A DNA stretch of 5,297 nucleotides from a bacterium (GTDB lineage Bacteria > Electryoneota > Electryoneia > Electryoneales > Electryoneaceae). The first letter of the stretch is position 1. The number at the start of each line of letters is the position of its first letter. Shown here piece after piece: positions 1 to 5,297 of the stretch. Under the pieces are notes generated by a model. That model ran no database searches and was not told the DNA's origin. It worked only from the letters and a program-made list of their open reading frames with translations. The stretch covers positions 1 to 5,297 of the forward strand of contig WJJA01000610.1 of assembly GCA_014729955.1 (NCBI GenBank). The letters run 5' to 3'. A program made the translations under genes and the position numbers.

Positions 1-378
1 CTGGGGGTGGTGCATGCCATGGCGCACAGCCTCGGTGGATGGAAGGATTGTGCACATGGGGAGTGCAACGCGATTCTTCTGCCGATTGTAATGCGCTATA
101 ATAGAAATGCAGGACTGGAAGAGTACGCCGAAGCGGCCCGCCGCATTCCATCGATACAGGCGGACGATGCTTCCACGGAAGCGGCGGATGCGTTGATCGC
201 CGCGGTCGAGCAGCTTCAGCGGGACCTCGGAGTCAATGTGCCCCTGCGGAACCTGGGGCTTACAAAGGAAGATTTGCCCACATTGGTCGACCTTGCATTC
301 GCCGATGTCTGCGTAGTAACCAATCCCCGTCAGCCAACCCGAAAGGACCTGGAGAACCTGTATGCCCAAGCGCTCTGA
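1..378 (+). CDS. Iron-containing alcohol dehydrogenase, C-terminal part (5' truncated by window)
   Basis: This is the last 125 residues of a group III (Fe-dependent) NAD(P)-linked alcohol dehydrogenase, a soluble enzyme interconverting alcohols and aldehydes or ketones. The frame is open from base 1, so the gene begins upstream; family members are about 380-400 residues, so roughly the last third is present. The visible part opens with the family's metal-binding signature: a histidine at bases 13-15, a second four residues later, and a third at bases 55-57 in the motif AHGECNA. The first and third are 14 residues apart, matching the spacing of two iron ligands in FucO-type enzymes; the other ligands lie upstream. 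The all-helical C-terminal domain ends with the usual NPRQPTRKDLENLY tail, so the 3' end is intact. The substrate cannot be read from this part. The gene overlaps the downstream kinase gene by 17 bases, which implies co-transcription. Family assignment is secure; gene name and physiological role are not. Confidence 0.93.
   Translation: MGVVHAMAHSLGGWKDCAHGECNAILLPIVMRYNRNAGLEEYAEAARRIPSIQADDASTEAADALIAAVEQLQRDLGVNVPLRNLGLTKEDLPTLVDLAFADVCVVTNPRQPTRKDLENLYAQAL
351..354 (+). promoter_or_regulatory. Ribosome binding site of the hybrid kinase gene
   Basis: GGAG lies inside the end of the dehydrogenase coding sequence, seven bases before the ATG at 362. This standard Shine-Dalgarno spacing supports that ATG as the kinase start, even though it overlaps the upstream gene by 17 bases. 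Confidence 0.65.
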
Positions 379-3300
379 ACCGGATGCATCGAAACGGGCC
401 GACAGCAGCGATCTGAGAAAGAAGATCCTGGGTTTGGGCGAACGGTCCATGCGAAAAAGCTATTACGCGGATCTGCAGGCACAGACGAGGGCCAACGAAC
501 GATTTCGTACCCTCCTGGACAGTACAGGCGATGGCATTCTGCTGCTGAAAATGCCGGAATCCCTGCTGGTGGACTGCAACCAGCCGGCAGAACAGATGCT
601 TGACATCCGTTGTCAGCCCGGCAAAGAAAGCACAGAACTGGATCGCCTTCCTCGCGAGATACTGGATCGAGTCAACACTCTCTATGAACAGCGGCACTTT
701 GATGCTCCAGGAAGTATCGAGGCCGGCTTGCAGCAGGTGGATGGAACTACGCTGACAATCGAGGCCTCGATCAGTTTCGATACCTTTGAGCGGTCCGACT
801 ACGCGATCATCGTGCTGCGTGATATATCTGAAAAAGAAAGCTTCGAGCGGCAGGCGATCAATTTCAAGCACGCCCTCGACTCTTCCACGGATGCCGTCGG
901 CATGGCCACGCCGGACGGCAGGCACTTCTACCAGAACCGGATGTTTGATGAGTTGTTCGGCGATATCGGCGCCGATCCTCCCGCGACTCTTTATGTCGAC
1001 GAAGAGCAGGGGCGTGAGGTGTTCGATGCCCTGAAGTCGGGGCGTGAATGGACCGGCGAGGTAAAGATGTACGGCCGACATCAGAAGATCCTTGACATCC
1101 TGCTGCGCGCATATCCGGTAATACAAAACGGCAGAATCGTGACCCTGGTCGGTGTCCACACGGACATCTCGCTGCGAAAAGAGTCGGAAGAAGCGCTTCG
1201 CAAGAGCGTACAGGAGATGACGGTAATCAACGATCTGGGCCGATCGGTCAGTACCGACCTGTCATTGGACCGTGTTGTCGATGCAGCCCTCCAGGGTATT
1301 TTTGACTATACCCTGCCGGACCTGGCGCTGTTGTTCCTGCGAGACAAGAATGACCTCTATGTACGCGGGCAGAAATCCCGTTCGGCCGAGCTGAAGCACA
1401 GCCATACACCAATCCATAACGTTGGTGAATGCCTTTGCGGTCTGGCTGTCAGTGAAATGGAAGCGATGTATACGACTGACATCCACACCGACCCGAGATG
1501 CACCTGGAACGAATGCAAGAATGCCGGGTTCACCTCGTTCGTTGCGATCCCGTTGTTGAAGAAGGGTGAAGTGTTCGGGGTCATCGGCCTGGGTTCAACC
1601 GATGAACGCGATTTCAGTGAGCACTCGGCCTTCCTTGACACCTTCGCCTCTGAAATTGCCATCGCACTGCAAAATGCCGGCCTGTACGAGGAATTGCAAA
1701 ATCATACGATCCAACTCGAACAGGAAGTGGCGGAGCGGAAGCGTATCGAAGCGGAATTGCGGGAAAATGAAGATCGATTGCGTGTTCTCTTCGATCATGC
1801 GGCGGATGCGATTTATGTCGCGGATCTCGCAGGGAACCTCACCCGGGTCAATCGGCAGGCAAGTCGCACCACCGGCTACAAGGAAGATGAACTGCTGCAG
1901 ATGAACATCATGGATCTGGATGTAATCCAGTCCAGGAAGGATGTCTTGCATAACTTCATACAATCACTTGAGGTCCGCCGACCGGTCATCCTGCGATCCA
2001 TGCACCGGCGAAAGGATGGATCGACATTTCCGGTGGAAATCACCATATCGCGTCTCGACTTCGCGGAGGGACAACGAATTATCGGGATCGCACGAGATAT
2101 TTCGGCTCGTGTCGAAGCGGAACAGGCGCTGCGTGACAGCGAACAGCGCTACCGCACCCTCTTCGAAACCGCTCGTGATGCGATCTTCATCATGGAGGAT
2201 GACCGCTTCATCGTTTGCAACAAGGCGACGCTCAAGATGTACGCTTGTAGTAGCAAAAGAGATATCCTTGAACGTCATCCCTGGGAGTTTTCCCCGCCCA
2301 AACAGCCTGACGGAGAGGATTCAAAAACCAAGGCAAGCCATTACATCCAGGCCGCTCTCGGTGGACGTCCTCAGATTTTCAACTGGGTGCATACCACGCT
2401 GGACGGTCGTGAATTTGACGCCGAAGTCTCCCTGAACGGCTTAACCCTGGAAGGAAGATCCTTCATTCAGGCCATTGTACGCGACATCACCGAGCGAAAG
2501 CGGTCGGAAGAAGCCCTGCGTGAAAGTGAAGAAAAATTCCGATCCGTGATTGAACAATCCAATGACGCCATCTTCATCCTGCATGCCAAACATTTTGAGC
2601 TGATCAATCGACGGTTCACAGAGCTTACCGGCATTACGGAAGAGGATATCTCCGCTCCGGCTCTGGAGTTCATTGAAATTGTAGAACCGGACTATCGATC
2701 CACGATGGAGGAACGGTTGCGAAAGCGAGCGGAGGGTGAACGCCTGCCCAACCTGTTCGAGTTTGCGTTGAAAGATCCGCAAGGGATATCGCATCACCTG
2801 CAGGCATCGGTAAAGGAAATCGACTATCGCGACGCAAAAGCCGTCCTCGGCATCCTTCGTGACATTACCGAACAGAAATCGCTCGAAGAGAACCTGCGGC
2901 AGGCCCTCAAAATTGAGTCCATCGGACACCTGGCCGGAGGGATTGCACACGACTTCAATAACCTGCTGACACCGATTATGGTGAACACCGAACTGGCGAT
3001 GATGGATCTGGAACCAGCCGATCCGATGTACAGCAAATTCAGCGATATTCATGAAGTCGCCGAAAGCGCGGGGGAGCTTACACGCCAGCTGCTTGCCTTC
3101 AGTCGGAAACAGGTGCTCAATCTGAAATCGGTCAACCTCAATCGTCTGCTGGAAAACTTCCGTAAGATCCTGCGCCGGACGATTCGTGAAGACGTCCACA
3201 TCGATTACCGGTACAGTCGTGCTGCAGGTCAGGTGCGTGTGGATGTGTCCCAGATCGAACAGATTCTGCTCAACCTCGCGGTGAACGCCCAGGATGCGAT

Positions 3301-4027
3301 GCCCGGAGGGGGCACCATCGAGATCGAGACCCGGTCGGTGGAGCTGGAAGACTCCGAACCGATTGAAAACTTGAAGCCGGGTCGTTATGTACGCCTGAGC
3401 ATCAGCGATACGGGCGAGGGTATGGACGAGGAGACCATCAGCCGCATTTTCGACCCGTTCTTCACTACGAAGGAGGCCGGCAAGGGTACCGGCCTCGGTC
3501 TCGCTACGGTCTATGGAATCGTCAGGCAGCACGAGGGACATATCCAGGTTGAGAGCACACCGGGGGTGGGAACCGAGTTCATCGTTCTGCTGCCCCAGGT
3601 TGAACCCGAATCAACAACGACGGAACAGGCACTGCCGGGTCGTGAACGTCTGATGGGATCCGGGACGGTGCTCGTGGTGGAAGACCAGGATCAAGTTCGG
3701 CACATGGCGAAGCGAATCCTTGAATCCTACGGCTATACAGTCTATACAGCCGGGAGCGGCGATAAAGCGATGGAACTAGCCGTCAATGAATCGCTTCAGA
3801 TCGATCTGCTGCTGGCGGATGTCATTATGCCCGGGATGAACGGCAGGGACCTGTATGCCGCCTTACGCAAGCTCATTCCAAATCTGAAGGTGTTGTTCAT
3901 GTCCGGCTATTCGGAAAGCATAATCTCCCATCATGGTGTACTGGAAGAAGGCATCCATTTCATTCAGAAACCCTTGACCGTGTATGAACTGGCCGGCAAG
4001 GTGAAGGAAGTTATGGAGCCGAAATAG
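362..4027 (+). CDS. Soluble multi-PAS/GAF hybrid sensor histidine kinase with C-terminal receiver domain
   Basis: The 1221-residue protein has no membrane segment or signal peptide, so it should sense cytoplasmic signals. Approximate domain order is PAS1 46-157, PAS2 166-275, GAF 287-440, a coiled-coil linker 441-470, PAS3 469-582, PAS4 592-711, PAS5 721-838, HisKA 848-915, HATPase_c to 1079 and receiver 1101-1219. Each PAS ends in a DIS or DIT motif (Asp154, 268, 579, 708, 834). The H-box AGGIAHDFNN has the phosphoacceptor His863. The ATP site is complete: N-box Asn971/Asn975, DTGEGM from Asp1016, FDPFFTTK 1030-1037 and GKGTGLGL 1040-1047. The receiver has acidic Glu1107/Asp1108, phosphoacceptor Asp1153, Ser1181 and Lys1203. 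Both modules should therefore be active, autophosphorylating His863 and passing phosphate to Asp1153. There is no output domain, so a phosphotransfer protein or regulator elsewhere is expected. The GAF carries Cys357, 359, 380 and 385. The signal is unknown; overlap with the dehydrogenase gene suggests a metabolic or redox cue, which is inference. Confidence 0.95.
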   Translation: MPKRSEPDASKRADSSDLRKKILGLGERSMRKSYYADLQAQTRANERFRTLLDSTGDGILLLKMPESLLVDCNQPAEQMLDIRCQPGKESTELDRLPREILDRVNTLYEQRHFDAPGSIEAGLQQVDGTTLTIEASISFDTFERSDYAIIVLRDISEKESFERQAINFKHALDSSTDAVGMATPDGRHFYQNRMFDELFGDIGADPPATLYVDEEQGREVFDALKSGREWTGEVKMYGRHQKILDILLRAYPVIQNGRIVTLVGVHTDISLRKESEEALRKSVQEMTVINDLGRSVSTDLSLDRVVDAALQGIFDYTLPDLALLFLRDKNDLYVRGQKSRSAELKHSHTPIHNVGECLCGLAVSEMEAMYTTDIHTDPRCTWNECKNAGFTSFVAIPLLKKGEVFGVIGLGSTDERDFSEHSAFLDTFASEIAIALQNAGLYEELQNHTIQLEQEVAERKRIEAELRENEDRLRVLFDHAADAIYVADLAGNLTRVNRQASRTTGYKEDELLQMNIMDLDVIQSRKDVLHNFIQSLEVRRPVILRSMHRRKDGSTFPVEITISRLDFAEGQRIIGIARDISARVEAEQALRDSEQRYRTLFETARDAIFIMEDDRFIVCNKATLKMYACSSKRDILERHPWEFSPPKQPDGEDSKTKASHYIQAALGGRPQIFNWVHTTLDGREFDAEVSLNGLTLEGRSFIQAIVRDITERKRSEEALRESEEKFRSVIEQSNDAIFILHAKHFELINRRFTELTGITEEDISAPALEFIEIVEPDYRSTMEERLRKRAEGERLPNLFEFALKDPQGISHHLQASVKEIDYRDAKAVLGILRDITEQKSLEENLRQALKIESIGHLAGGIAHDFNNLLTPIMVNTELAMMDLEPADPMYSKFSDIHEVAESAGELTRQLLAFSRKQVLNLKSVNLNRLLENFRKILRRTIREDVHIDYRYSRAAGQVRVDVSQIEQILLNLAVNAQDAMPGGGTIEIETRSVELEDSEPIENLKPGRYVRLSISDTGEGMDEETISRIFDPFFTTKEAGKGTGLGLATVYGIVRQHEGHIQVESTPGVGTEFIVLLPQVEPESTTTEQALPGRERLMGSGTVLVVEDQDQVRHMAKRILESYGYTVYTAGSGDKAMELAVNESLQIDLLLADVIMPGMNGRDLYAALRKLIPNLKVLFMSGYSESIISHHGVLEEGIHFIQKPLTVYELAGKVKEVMEPK

Positions 4028-4057
4028 CGCGGCTGGACAATGGGAGGTCCGCCTCGC
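4027..4057. terminator. Imperfect hairpin between convergent genes, possible weak bidirectional terminator
   Basis: GCG-C-GGC-T-GGAC pairs with GTCC-GCC-T-CGC around an eight-base loop at 4039-4046. This gives about ten base pairs with one C/T mismatch and one bulged T. It sits at the stop codon of the kinase gene and 15 bases past the end of pgsA, where a terminator serving both convergent genes would be expected. Neither strand has a run of T after the stem, so intrinsic termination is doubtful; the hairpin might instead protect 3' ends or be coincidental. Confidence 0.3.
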
Positions 4058-4071
4058 GAACCGGGTGAGGG

Positions 4072-4638
4072 TCAGGTCTGGCGAACGTAGACGACAACGC
4101 TGACGCCGGCGAGCAGGGCGCTTGCGACGATTCCGGTACCGATCAGATGAATCAGGAGGCGGGGTTCCGTCGCACCGAGCGCATCGGTTACCGCCGCCAG
4201 CACGAACGCGACGATCAGGGTCAGCATTTGCGTCATCGTTTTCGCTTTGCCCCACATGGACGTGCGCAATGGTTTATCGCGTTTCTTGCGATAGGATCTC
4301 AGCACGGTTACCGTCACCTCGCGTGCGGCGATCACGATGACGGAGACCACGATCACAGTATGCCACATCCCCCACTGCAGGCCGGGATGGAGCAGGAGTG
4401 CGGTGAAGCCTGCCAGAACCTGGAACTTGTCCGCGAGCGGATCGAGAAAGGCGCCGAACTCGGTCACAACTCCGTACCGGCGAGCGAGGATGCCGTCGAG
4501 CAGGTCGGTCAGCGCGGAAAGCATAAAGCAAACCGTCCCTGCAATCCGCCAGGCCGCCGAGGGCTGCAGGATGCCGTAGAGAAAGATAATCGTGAGCGGA
4601 AAACGCAGAGCCGTCAGGATGTTCGGTATATAACGCAT
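4072..4638 (-). CDS. pgsA: CDP-diacylglycerol--glycerol-3-phosphate 3-phosphatidyltransferase (phosphatidylglycerophosphate synthase)
   Basis: This integral membrane enzyme makes phosphatidylglycerol phosphate from CDP-diacylglycerol and glycerol 3-phosphate, the committed step to phosphatidylglycerol and cardiolipin. The 188-residue length is normal. It begins with the typical MRYIPNILTALRF and carries the complete CDP-alcohol phosphotransferase signature: Asp45, Asp48-Gly49, Ala52-Arg53, Gly62, Asp66 and Asp70, the aspartates that bind two metal ions and the CDP group. The later AREVTVTVLRS and WGKAKTMTQ stretches are PgsA-like and argue against phosphatidylserine or cardiolipin synthases of the same superfamily. 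Several hydrophobic segments fit a six-helix membrane fold. The frame stays open far upstream, but the ATG at 4638 is preferred because the family N-terminus starts there and GAGGT (4641-4645) lies just before it, though closer than ideal. A GTG at 4653 would add five residues. A promoter at 4669-4697 reads into the gene. Confidence 0.92.
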   Translation of the reverse strand: MRYIPNILTALRFPLTIIFLYGILQPSAAWRIAGTVCFMLSALTDLLDGILARRYGVVTEFGAFLDPLADKFQVLAGFTALLLHPGLQWGMWHTVIVVSVIVIAAREVTVTVLRSYRKKRDKPLRTSMWGKAKTMTQMLTLIVAFVLAAVTDALGATEPRLLIHLIGTGIVASALLAGVSVVVYVRQT

Positions 4639-4668
4639 GTACCTCGGTTCCACCGTGATTGTGGGGGC

Positions 4669-4697
4669 AATATAAGACGCGTGGAGGACGATGTCAG
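4669..4697 (-). promoter_or_regulatory. Sigma70-like promoter of pgsA
   Basis: Read on the minus strand, a -35 box CTGACA (4692-4697, five of six consensus bases) and a -10 box TATATT (4669-4674, five of six) are separated by exactly 17 bases. Transcription would start near 4662, leaving a leader of about 24 bases before the pgsA ATG at 4638. The match, spacing and location make this the best promoter candidate in the window. It assumes a housekeeping sigma factor with E. coli-like preference, which is inference for this host. Confidence 0.55.
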
Positions 4698-4777
4698 ACC
4701 CCGATATCCGTTTTCGCTCTTGCATGCGGGAGCGGGGCTGTCTAGTTTTCCGCCATCCGGTAACGGACGGATTGAAT

Positions 4778-4784
4778 GGAGAGG
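4778..4784 (+). promoter_or_regulatory. Ribosome binding site favouring a TTG start for ftsK
   Basis: GGAGAGG is followed by eight bases and then the TTG at 4793. This is a better combination than at the two upstream in-frame ATG codons: the one at 4691 has GGAGG only three bases away, and the one at 4724 has no clear Shine-Dalgarno sequence. The site therefore decides the start chosen for ftsK. The ATG at 4785 is in another frame. Confidence 0.5.
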
Positions 4785-4792
4785 ATGCGGCA

Positions 4793-5297
4793 TTGGCGGG
4801 TAAGACGGCGGAAAAAGGTAAAGCAAAGTCTTCCGGAAAAAGCAGGAAGAAAAAAGACCCGGCACCGAGCAGTCGACGACGCAACATCATCGGCCTGGTG
4901 GTGAGTGCGCTGTCGGTCTTCCTGATGACGGCTCTGGCCACCTTCCACCCGACCGATCCTCCACGGGGAACGTCGGACATCATCCACAACGCCGCCGGCG
5001 CCGTGGGTGCATGGCTCGCCTACATGATCGCCGAGTTCACGTTCGGACGTTTTGCTACCTTTGCGATTCCCCTTTCCCTGTTGATGCTCGGCATTGATCT
5101 GCTCCGCGGTGCGGGATACCGTCTGACTCTGCGCCTGGCCGGCTCCCTGCTTGGCGCGGGCTGGTTGAGCGCCGGGATCTGGGAACTGGTGCGTGCAATG
5201 CAGGGACATGATGAGGACTGGTTCTTTACCGGTGCCCTGGGCGGTGGCTTGACACGTCACTTTGTGCTGCCAAGCCTGGGCGTTGCCGGTACAATCA
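4793..5297 (+). CDS. ftsK: FtsK/SpoIIIE-family DNA translocase, N-terminal membrane domain (3' truncated by window)
   Basis: FtsK proteins are membrane-anchored, septum-located DNA pumps that clear and sort chromosomes at division. The window holds only the first 168 residues, matching the FtsK four-helix membrane domain; the linker, RecA-like motor and gamma domain lie beyond the edge. After a short Lys/Arg-rich cytoplasmic tail (residues 4-30, with runs such as SRKKK) come hydrophobic segments near 32-50, 68-84, 87-104 and 113-133. The TFHPTDPP after the first helix and GAVGAWLAY before the second are family hallmarks, and the GALGGGLTRHFVLPSLGVAGT region matches the end of this domain. The TTG start is chosen for its Shine-Dalgarno site and because it gives the usual short basic N-terminus. 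In-frame ATGs at 4724 and 4691 would add 23 or 34 residues resembling no FtsK start I know. The gene is divergent from pgsA. Family assignment is strong, the exact start moderate. Confidence 0.85.
   Translation, partial: MAGKTAEKGKAKSSGKSRKKKDPAPSSRRRNIIGLVVSALSVFLMTALATFHPTDPPRGTSDIIHNAAGAVGAWLAYMIAEFTFGRFATFAIPLSLLMLGIDLLRGAGYRLTLRLAGSLLGAGWLSAGIWELVRAMQGHDEDWFFTGALGGGLTRHFVLPSLGVAGTI

Noticed and set aside
97..102. A perfect TATAAT inside the dehydrogenase gene as a possible internal promoter for the kinase
   Set aside because: The hexamer at the proper -35 distance (74-79, TTCTTC) matches only two consensus bases and there is no extended -10 TG. The bases encode the conserved MRYN stretch, so the match is probably coincidence.
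260..1159. A 299-residue open frame on the minus strand
   Set aside because: It lies antisense to the kinase gene in the same codon register, where it stays open only because TTA, CTA and TCA codons are rare in the sense gene. It also spans the dehydrogenase-kinase junction and resembles no protein family I recognise.
2441..3541. A 366-residue open frame on the minus strand
   Set aside because: It is opposite PAS4, PAS5, HisKA and HATPase of the kinase, in codon register with it. The sense strand has unmistakable domain motifs and the antisense product has none.
4648..4676. Candidate plus-strand promoter with TATAAG at 4671-4676
   Set aside because: The -10-like box is good but the -35 position (TTCCAC) matches only two bases. 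The same A/T-rich bases are better explained as the -10 of the pgsA promoter on the other strand.
4720..4748. Candidate ftsK promoter TTGCAT - 17 bases - TAGTTT
   Set aside because: The spacing and position are suitable for the TTG start, but each box matches only three of six consensus bases, too weak to annotate.
4147..4803. A 218-residue open frame on the plus strand
   Set aside because: It is the in-register antisense of pgsA; its product is rich in His, Arg and Gln and shows no recognisable domain, while the minus strand has the full CDP-alcohol phosphotransferase signature.
4639..4989. N-terminal extension of the pgsA frame to a 305-residue protein
   Set aside because: The extra 117 residues run antisense to ftsK and across the pgsA promoter, and PgsA family proteins begin at the MRYIPN start.
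4742..5260. A 172-residue open frame on the minus strand
   Set aside because: It is the in-register antisense of the ftsK membrane domain and has no family features.

Overview
The window reads as a stretch of ordinary bacterial chromosome, with GC in the mid-50s percent by eye. It carries four protein-coding genes, two of them cut by the window edges. A cytoplasmic membrane phospholipid synthase and an FtsK-type DNA translocase show that the host is a bacterium. The style of the large hybrid histidine kinase, with many PAS domains and an AGGIAHDFNN H-box, is common in environmental Gram-negative phyla such as the delta-proteobacterial lineages. I cannot assign a taxon from the sequence. There is no tRNA, rRNA, CRISPR array, insertion sequence or clear sign of recent horizontal transfer.

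Layout. Bases 1-378 (+) are the C-terminal third of an iron-dependent alcohol dehydrogenase. Bases 362-4027 (+) are a 1221-residue soluble hybrid sensor histidine kinase. Its start codon lies inside the end of the dehydrogenase gene, so the two form one transcription unit and are probably translationally coupled. Bases 4072-4638 (-) encode a PgsA-type phosphatidylglycerophosphate synthase that converges on the kinase gene across a 44-base gap containing an imperfect hairpin. Bases 4639-4792 are a divergent intergenic region with a good sigma70-like promoter reading toward pgsA. From 4793 (+) to the window end runs the membrane domain of an FtsK/SpoIIIE DNA translocase, most likely starting at a TTG codon.

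How the parts relate. The dehydrogenase-kinase pair is the only functional linkage suggested by the arrangement: a redox enzyme co-expressed with a cytoplasmic multi-input sensor whose GAF domain carries a four-cysteine pattern. The kinase ends in a receiver domain and has no DNA-binding or enzymatic output, so its partner (a phosphotransfer protein or response regulator) lies outside the window. pgsA and ftsK are housekeeping genes, for acidic phospholipid synthesis and for chromosome segregation at division, that share an upstream region. I found no convincing novel system. The items most worth checking are the GAF cysteine cluster, the coupled dehydrogenase-kinase operon and the start site of ftsK.
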